A model generated the notes under the pieces. It ran no database searches. It was not told the origin of the DNA and was given only the letters and a program-made list of their open reading frames with translations. From NCBI GenBank assembly GCA_951799425.1, contig OX637394.1, positions 38,457,001 through 38,521,000 on the forward strand: 64,000 nucleotides of DNA, in the 5' to 3' direction. Shown one piece after another: positions 57,128 through 64,000 of the stretch (positions within the stretch are counted from its first letter, which is position 1; every line of letters starts with the position of its first letter). The position numbers were made by a program, and so were the translations under genes. The stretch comes from Ilex aquifolium (lineage: Eukaryota; Streptophyta; Magnoliopsida; Aquifoliales; Aquifoliaceae).

Positions 57128-57706
57128 TGATGAACCCAAATTCAGTTTGAGTCCATGTCTAATTCATGGAATAAGCCCAAGTTAGCTACAAAAACAAGTC
57201 AAGCCTAGCTCATGGATTCGACTCAGTCCAAAGTTCAGGAAGTCCAGGAAGATTAGCGCACGTGGGGAGTAATTACCGGGATAGCCACTCTCGAAGATCA
57301 CACCTATCTTTAATTGTACCTATCCTTAACTGTAGTTATCCTCCCCGAAGGACTAGTGACCTACTCTTTACGTCACTGCCTCAACTAAGGCTCTGTGCTT
57401 ATAAATTGTAAGTAATCTACACATGAGGGATACTTTTTTTGCACATCTCTAAATTCCACACACAACTATCTCTCTCATAGCTATCTCACTACACCTAGAG
57501 TTTATCCGTACTCTGTCTCCCCTCAACTACATTATCAATAAAGTTTTTTGGCTATCGTTGCCGCCTTCAAAGTGGAGTAGGTCATCCTGACCGAAACACT
57601 CTATATCTATGTTGCTTATGTTAATATCATCTTTATATTTACTGCACTTATTACCTATATTAATTACTCAACCTGTGGTGCATAAATTCATTTTTATGCA
57701 TCATCA
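57128..57706. mobile_element. Solo LTR, 579 bp, with target duplication
   Basis: Starts TGATGAACCC and ends TGCATCATCA, inverted TGATGA/TCATCA. The perfect 5-bp duplication AACAT lies at 57123-57127 and 57707-57711. Inside are a TATA-like TGCTTATAAATTG (about 57398) and a polyadenylation-type ATTATCAATAAAG (about 57532), in the order expected of an LTR on the plus strand. No internal domain remains, so it arose by recombination between two LTRs. Confidence 0.88.
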
Positions 57707-57711
57707 AACAT

Positions 57712-59950
57712 AACTAAAAATTTGATCATATTTAGATTTTTTTTATTATGAATAAACTTGAACAAACTAAAACTCAACACCAAGCATTTCTTTTAACAAC
57801 ATTACTCTACAATTGCCACCTAAAAAATCTCTGCACTTGAAAATGACAAACGATGGTTGTGACCTTCCCACCTTGTACCTAAAATATATCCATATCAAAC
57901 TCATTTTTTAAGCCATGCCAATCTACTTTAGTTTAGTTGCATCATTTGATTGTTTGACTCAAAATATGACAACTTGGACTTTTATGTTCATATGCTAACC
58001 TTGGCTCATAATTTAATCAACAATCAAGTGGGGTTCTATTGGGAATTTTATTGGCATGTCCACAAGTGGGTTTATAATAATCATTTACTTCATAAATATA
58101 ATGGACCCTCTTTAGATGTTTTTGTGAAACAACATGTGATGTTAACAACTTCAATTATTTTATTTAATAAATTAAATGGATTAATTAAATTTTTATTTAG
58201 GGACAAACATACCTAGGCATGAGAAGTAAATAGAAAATAACTAGCAGTCAATCACATGCAATGCATAGAGTATATGATCCATCGTATTTTAAGATAAGCA
58301 TTTTCTTACCCTGCCTTTATTTTACTTTTTTGCTCATGAGAGGAGAGTGCAAATGCATTTTTGAACATCTAATCTATCCCATTTTGCCATCTCAAAAATT
58401 ATTGTCAAGTAAGAGGAAAAAGGACTTCATGGATGTGATAAGAAAAATGCAAAAGTAGAAAGAATGCCAATGAGTTTATAAAATTCCATTATTAAACTGA
58501 TAGAAACACAAATTTAGAGCTCAATTGGGTAACTTGGGTGATTGTATATGTAGGTGCAATTGGGTAACTCTTCTTTTTAAGTACTATTTATAAGTAAGTA
58601 CTCAAATTCTTAACTGTTTTAGAGAGGTAAAAAACAATAGTGTGTTTGATAATTATTATTTTTTCAAAATAACACTTATACATCTTAATAAATAAATAAT
58701 AAACTAATCTGCTTGCGATGTATAGTTTTTAAACCCGCCCAGGTCTCCATTCGACAAAGTGACTAGATTAATGGATCACTAGTTCAACAATAGGGTCACT
58801 GGTTGGACAAATCATATAATAAAAAAAGTAAAATGTAATTTATAAATAAGATAGAAATATATATTGTTTGACTCGTACTTCTTAAAATCTCTCGAGTAGC
58901 CCATCAAAGACGGCTTGATATACTTTGAAGCTTATAATGACGACTCTAAATGAAGTTTTTTAAAATTCTTAACACTAACTTTAATTTAGTGATGATTATT
59001 TAAGTTTTAAACTCAAGTTTTATATACGTATCTTTTTAATTAATCACAACTAATACACTTAATCTTTAATATTTATGAGATCTATTCTTATTCATTTACT
59101 TAATTTTAACCTAAAATTTGTTGTCAAGTTGTGCTTGGTAAAAGTGACAAATATATTAAGAAATTTTTTTAAAATTCAAATAGTTTTAAAATGTTCTCTT
59201 TATTCAAAATTTTTCTATACAAATCTTTACTTTCTAATTGTTATATTTACAAATCAACCAAACACTTTTATACTAAAAAAATAATAAGAGCTTGGAGTTA
59301 GAAAATTTTTAGAATTATAAAACAATAAAACTTAATTTATCGCCACGACCCATAAATGAGAAATGATACATGAATTCTCCCTTAATTTTACTTATTAAAA
59401 AAAAAGAGAAAATAAGTGGATCAATATTTTTGTGTCTTTAATGATTTAAAAAAATATTGCAATCGTAATAGATACAAAAAGAGAGAATTGGAATCGAAGG
59501 GAGAGTAGATGAAAATAAATGGTTTGATTGATATTTTAATTTTAAGTTAGTACTAAAACATAGCTATATAGAGAGATCGCGTACGTGAGTGATAGAGAGA
59601 ATGACTGGTGATATCTCTTTGATAGTATTTTTTGTACCTTTTTAGATTTTTTAATTTTTTGTTAAATTTAATTTTATGTGTCATTGGGCTAGACTTTTAG
59701 GCACCAGTCCCTTCTTTAACAATTTTATTTTATTTTTTTATTAGATTCAATTTTTATGAGTTTAAATTTATAATATATGTTATGTTATTTACCTATAAAT
59801 TTAGGGTTTTTTTTTTTGGCTGGGCCTAAAACCTTGCCTTATGTGAAGATGTTTGGGCCAGGGGTAGCTTCAGAAAATTCAATAAATAAAGAAGGTCATT
59901 AATGACAAAAAGCAAACATCCGCGATGTAGTTAACCGTAAAAAAAATAGA
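57712..59950. other. Gene-free stretch with one transposon fragment
   Basis: AT-rich. 58719-58850 (TATAGTTTTTAAACCCGCCC, TCACTAGTTCAAC) is a fragment of the MULE-like family at 43596-44570, matching its right end in reverse orientation. The rest shows no recognised gene or repeat. The last few hundred bases should include the promoter of the plus-strand gene starting near 59990. Confidence 0.5.
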
Positions 59951-59982
59951 AATATAGGAACAACAACAGTTGATTTTCCATT

Positions 59983-59987
<5 letters not shown>

Positions 59988-60031
<44 letters not shown>
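59988..60031 (+). repeat. CT microsatellite in a 5' leader
   Basis: A CT run of about 42 bp followed by a pyrimidine-rich stretch and a GT donor at 60102, the same arrangement as in other plant 5' leaders. Confidence 0.9.
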
Positions 60032-60032
<1 letters not shown>

Positions 60033-60423
60033 TCTTGAGATTAATCTCTCAGCCTCTCGCAGATCTCTTCGTCTTCCTCTCTCTGATCAACCCACAACCC
60101 GGTTAGTTTTTCTTCACAACTTTTCCAGTTTTTTTCTCTCCAAAACAATCTAGTTTCCATGTTTTATCTTAGTTCTTTTTGGTTTTGCTTTATATGATAT
60201 GATATACATGTATTCATCTTCATAAATACATTAAATAGCCGTTGAAAGTAGTTATCTTTCGTGGGTTTTCTGTGGATTGTAAATTTTGATGATCGCACTA
60301 TTATTTTACTCGATATTAAAGTAATTATTAATCGATACAGGAGTCCAGATAATATTGGAATTTGTTTCCAGTAATATCCAAAGGTGAAACTTGGGGGCTC
60401 TAGATTGTGTTGATGATAAAAAG
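59988..60423 (+). CDS. Probable 5' end of a plus-strand gene (first ATG only)
   Basis: A leader exon ends CAACCCG/GTTAGT at 60101. A second exon, 60341-60423, lies between an ATACAG acceptor and an AAG/GTACCG donor and ends with ATGATAAAAAG, an ATG with 11 coding bases (Met-Ile-Lys plus two bases). The coding part is 60413-60423. The next exon is not clear; one at 63941 (TTGTATTGCAG/ACTAGG) would keep the frame but gives no recognisable protein, and the gene may continue beyond 64000. The product is unknown. Confidence 0.4.
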
Positions 60424-61811
60424 GTACCGATTTGTTATTGTTTTTGTTTTATTTTTAATCTTTTTGTGTTTATTTGTCATGTTGGTGACCGACCATGAGC
60501 TTTATCACAATTGTGTCGAGATGTTCTTATTGGTTTTGTTTTCGTAAGGTTTCGTTAGTCTTATGTTTGGTTGCCTTGAAAATTGTTTATATTATGCCAT
60601 TCTGCTTTATCTTGTGTTGGTTTCTCAGAATTAGGAAACTCTAATCTTCAGAAAATATAAAAGAAAGAAAGAAAAAGAAAAGAAGAAGAAGAAGAAGAAA
60701 GAGAGAAACAACTCAACATATTTACATACTTAAATCGGACCCTGTTAAATATTTATCAGCCAGAAAGGAAGCCGTTTCTGTTGAGTGTTTCCGATTTGGT
60801 TGGAGTTATTAAAAAGATAAGAACATATCTTAGGAAGAAGTTATTGAGATGCTTTTAGGGTAGGTTTAGCAACTATTTGATTTGGTTGGAAATATTGCAA
60901 TGACCAAACCTCATTTATGGGCTTGTTTTGACTTATACATGCTTTTTTAGGCTTGGCAGTTTTCAAAATCTACAACAGTGTACTCTTATATGGCTAATAT
61001 TGGCCTTCGTTGTTAAGTGCGGTAATGCACAGATTGGGCTTTAACTTGAAAATAAAAGACTATTCTTGCACAAGAACTGAATTTTGAGTGTTACCTCATA
61101 AGTTTAATTTTGTTTTTCTTGCCAGGTGTTATTCTAACTTCTAAATTTTAAGCTTAAGTTGCCGAGGTCCATAATTTATTATAGGGATTTCACTTCCTGA
61201 GCTTTGGTTTTTACTTCAGAGATTTGGTATATGCTTTATTTTATCCCCCATCTTCCACCCTGGACAACTTTAAGGCACATCTTAAATTGTATCAGCCATA
61301 TCAGGAATTTTCTCTCATTCTAGGTTTGGAATTTATAATGACATTAGTATATCAACTGTAGTTCACCAGTCTAAGTCCAAGCTATGCATTTTCTTTTTCC
61401 TCTCTTTCAGATTTTCACATCACCATTGTTTCGAACATCTTTTCCAATTACCCCATCCGTTCCTTCTGGTCCTTTCAATCACTGATTGGATATCTTCCTT
61501 GAAAGGCTGCTTGATAATATAACACCCCCAAAAGCCAACCCCACCCCATCCTCCACCAACCCCCCACCCCAAAAAAAATGCTAAAATTGTGATTGGCTTG
61601 TATGGTTTATTACTAAATTATTGAGTTAAAGTTAAAAACATATGACAATAGAGACTTCAAAGTGAAAGAATGGATTGACTATAAATGTACTTTGTTAGAT
61701 CGTCTTAGGAAAAGCAGAACAGGGAATCTTGGTGGTGGGCTACTTTAGTTTATAGAGTATCCATTTAGTCTAGTATTGCTTTATCGACTCTACTTCTTTA
61801 AAGCTTTTGTA
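60424..61811. other. Probable intron of the plus-strand gene, left part
   Basis: AT-rich, with a GAA/AAG run near 60660-60700 and no open frame with family resemblance. Confidence 0.4.
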
Positions 61812-61820
61812 CCAAGGTAG

Positions 61821-63147
61821 AAAGCACGGATACTTCCCGGAGGGGTGTCGTGGCCGTGGCCGTGTCAGATACGGCTTGAAGTATCCTAAATATTGAACCC
61901 AGTCGGACACGGCTAGGATATGTCTAGGACACGGTGCGGATACGACCTGGATATGTTTAGCACACGACCAGGATACAACAAGAAATTTTTTTTTTTTAGA
62001 AAAAATTGTTGACTATTAAAAGAGGTATTATTTTTATTTTTTTTTTGATATAATTTTTGTTATGTAACTTATATATTATGAATGTCAATGAATGTAATGA
62101 TGTTTGATGAAAATGATGGATATTTATTTTGATTTATTTAAATTTTAATCAAAATTAATATTTGTCAGATCTTATTATTAATGTTGTTATAATATATTAC
62201 AACTCTATTATTATTTAAAAAATATATTATATTATTTTAATAGCCGTATCCTCGCCGTACCCGTATCTAGGGGTGTTCACCCTACCCTACGGGTAGAAAA
62301 TGTAGTCTTCCGTCTTCCTACCCGATATTTTGCGGAAGAATTTTTTCTTACCCTACCCGATACTTTGCGGAAGAATTTTTTCTTACCCTACTCGATCAGG
62401 TGTGGTATTCCTACCCGACTTCCTACCCGATTAATCGGATAGGAAGTCGAGTAGGAAATCGGGTAAACACTTTTGTAGCTATTAATTTTGGATCATTTTA
62501 ACAATTCAATTAAAACATGCACAAATTTAACAACACAATAAATCAATAACACGAAAACATAAAACAGCTACAACAACAATTACAAAAAAAAAACATAATA
62601 AAGCATGAACATCAATCCATCATAATTGTTACACAAATACAATAACAATTATTTTAAGTTTAAACCATATGAAACACATTAAAATCATAACTACTCCAAT
62701 AGATTACTAGTTCACCACAAATCATGTAACCTACACAAAAAACAAGTTCATGTTTTAGCAATTCAAACATCCACAACAATAACAATGTTATAATATAAAT
62801 TATACCACACAAATACTCTTAAAATTACTAAAAAAAAATATAAAAAAGTTAAATATATTTTTTGCCGGTAGGGTAGGGTAGGAATGCGGAAATTGATAGG
62901 TATTCCGCATTCCTACCCGATTTAATCGGAAGACCAAAAACTCTTTCGCATTCCTACCCGATTTTTGCGGCTAGCCGTTCAGTAGGGTCGGGTCGGGTAG
63001 GAAATTGCGGCCAATCGGAAATTTGAACACCCCTACCCGTATCATAAATTGTTGAACTTTGACGTATCTCCGTGTCCGTATCGTATCGGATACAACACTC
63101 GTGTCCGTATCGTATCGGATACGATACCCATGTCCGTATCCGTGCTT
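61821..63147. mobile_element. MULE-like non-autonomous element with a nested hAT element
   Basis: Left end AAAGCACGGATACTTCCCGG, right end inverted AAGCACGGATACGGACATGG. The 9-bp flanks CCAAGGTAG (61812-61820) and CCTAGGTAC (63148-63156) match at 7 positions. Subterminal DNA is full of GGATACGG/GGACACGG words. No transposase. Removing the nested 62268-63035 insertion leaves about 550 bp. Confidence 0.7.
62268..63035. mobile_element. hAT-like non-autonomous element nested in the MULE-like element
   Basis: Left end TAGGGGTGTTCACCC, right end inverted TAGGGGTGTTCAAAT. Perfect 8-bp target duplication CCCGTATC at 62260-62267 and 63036-63043. Subterminal repeats of CCTACCCGAT and its complement, often with TTTTGCGG, occur at both ends. 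AT-rich core, no ORF. 768 bp. Confidence 0.9.
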
Positions 63148-63156
63148 CCTAGGTAC

Positions 63157-64000
63157 CCAGTGATGCATAACTATGGTTGTGGAGAGTGTATTAGCTAATG
63201 ACTCGTTTGTATGATGACCGGAGGCTTTTGTTGAATATTCCATTTGGTTGTCTGGAATATTATACTGGTGGTGGCTTAACAAGAGGAATATCAATGTGGA
63301 AAACAAAAAAGTTATACAAGGGAAAGTTGGCTGCATCTATTTGTTTGATAGAAAAATTAGCTCAAAAGTAGAGTTTTAAAGTCCAGTATGTTCTGCAGTA
63401 AAAACATTTGACCAGAAAGTTGGAAGGGCCCACTCTTTTTTGTGTTAAATGAGAAACCAGACTTCTAAAAAGTGAAGTGTTTATATGATATGTTGCTCAT
63501 ATGCACCCAAGACAGTCAGATTCAAGGGCAGAACACAGGTACTGTGGTGTCATCTGTGAGCGAGAGGTGGGAAAAAGTTATGTTTTAAGTAAAAACCGTA
63601 TCCAACCATTGAAGGTAACATCACTTTTCTTATTAGTGCACAATGCAATAAATTTTTGCAGATAAAACCTCACCTACCTTGATAAAATGTCACTGGTATT
63701 ACTTGCAACCTATTTCACAACCTTATAAGGAAAGTAATAAAACAATAAATTGGCGCAGTTTAATTGTCTATAGTTGCCTTATAGGAGGGTTGAGCTATGA
63801 CTCAGATTGATGTTGAACATAAATTAGCTGTACACATTTCTTTCCTGAACCATTTATCTTTGTATTTCAAGTTCAATATATGAGTTGTTTCTTGATCATG
63901 CTAATGTTCGTGGCTAGTTACAAGACCAATTGTATTGCAGACTAGGAGTCTTGGTTAAAAGTAAAAACTGTAGAGTATTTTTGTTTGAAGTATATAGAAC
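63157..64000. other. Probable intron of the plus-strand gene, right part
   Basis: No supported exon. Candidate acceptors with AG exist near 63660 and 63940 but neither leads to a recognisable coding sequence. Confidence 0.4.

Noticed and set aside
60413..64000. Complete gene model from the ATG at 60413 through a candidate exon at 63941
   Set aside because: The phase would fit but the resulting peptide resembles no family and no other exon supports it.

Overview
The window is nuclear DNA from a dicot-type flowering plant. It is AT-rich, its genes are split by GT-AG introns, it carries several CT/GA microsatellites in 5' leaders, and it is packed with plant transposable elements. I saw no bacterial genes, CRISPR array, rRNA or complete tRNA gene. 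All gene models were built by hand: splice sites were chosen so that reading phase is kept and the joined protein matches the family I recognise from memory.

Five intact-looking host genes all lie on the minus strand. In plus-strand order they are: a DUF599 membrane protein (877-1763, 2 exons, 269 aa); a mitochondrial-type RTN4IP1-like quinone oxidoreductase (5185-9892, 7 exons, 378 aa); an SHH2-type SAWADEE homeodomain chromatin reader (19142-24080, 10 exons, 504 aa) whose last exon holds 87-bp coding repeats; the transcription elongation factor ELF1/ELOF1 (27524-29944, 4 exons with a 22-nt micro-exon, 88 aa); and the RNA exonuclease REXO4/REX4 (39875-46532, 9 exons, 272 aa). A plus-strand gene probably begins near 59990, with an untranslated exon, then an exon with only 11 coding bases, then a long intron that leaves the window. 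A further minus-strand coding exon around 52150-52263 is possible but unidentified.

The space between genes is mostly nested mobile elements. 11881-18895 is a decayed Ty3/gypsy chromovirus with both LTRs and a 5-bp target duplication; its 3' LTR is split by a hAT-like element (17203-18598) that has a shorter relative at 2828-3572. 31448-36878 is a PIF/Harbinger element with TAA duplications, transposase and Myb/SANT ORF, both broken. 52951-55838 is a head-to-head pair of a second Harbinger family. 37521-38596 is a Tourist-like element with a smaller element inside. 38768-38923 is a SINE-like insertion with a 16-bp duplication. 30475-30853 and 57128-57706 are solo LTRs with 5-bp duplications. 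61821-63147 is a MULE-like element with a hAT element inside it, both with duplications. 43596-44570 is another MULE-like element. A Helitron-type 3' end sits at 47883. A long-inverted-repeat family occurs at 24348-26062 and 46941-47817.

The host genes are unrelated housekeeping or chromatin genes (quinone reduction, RNA-directed DNA methylation type reading, elongation, RNA processing), not a pathway cluster. I found no convincing new multi-gene system. The most unusual items are the expanded coding repeat and duplicated exon in the SHH2-type gene, the subterminal 15-bp array in front of the Harbinger transposase, the inverted Harbinger pair, the gag-protease deletion junction in the chromovirus, and the Helitron end next to unexplained exon-like sequence.
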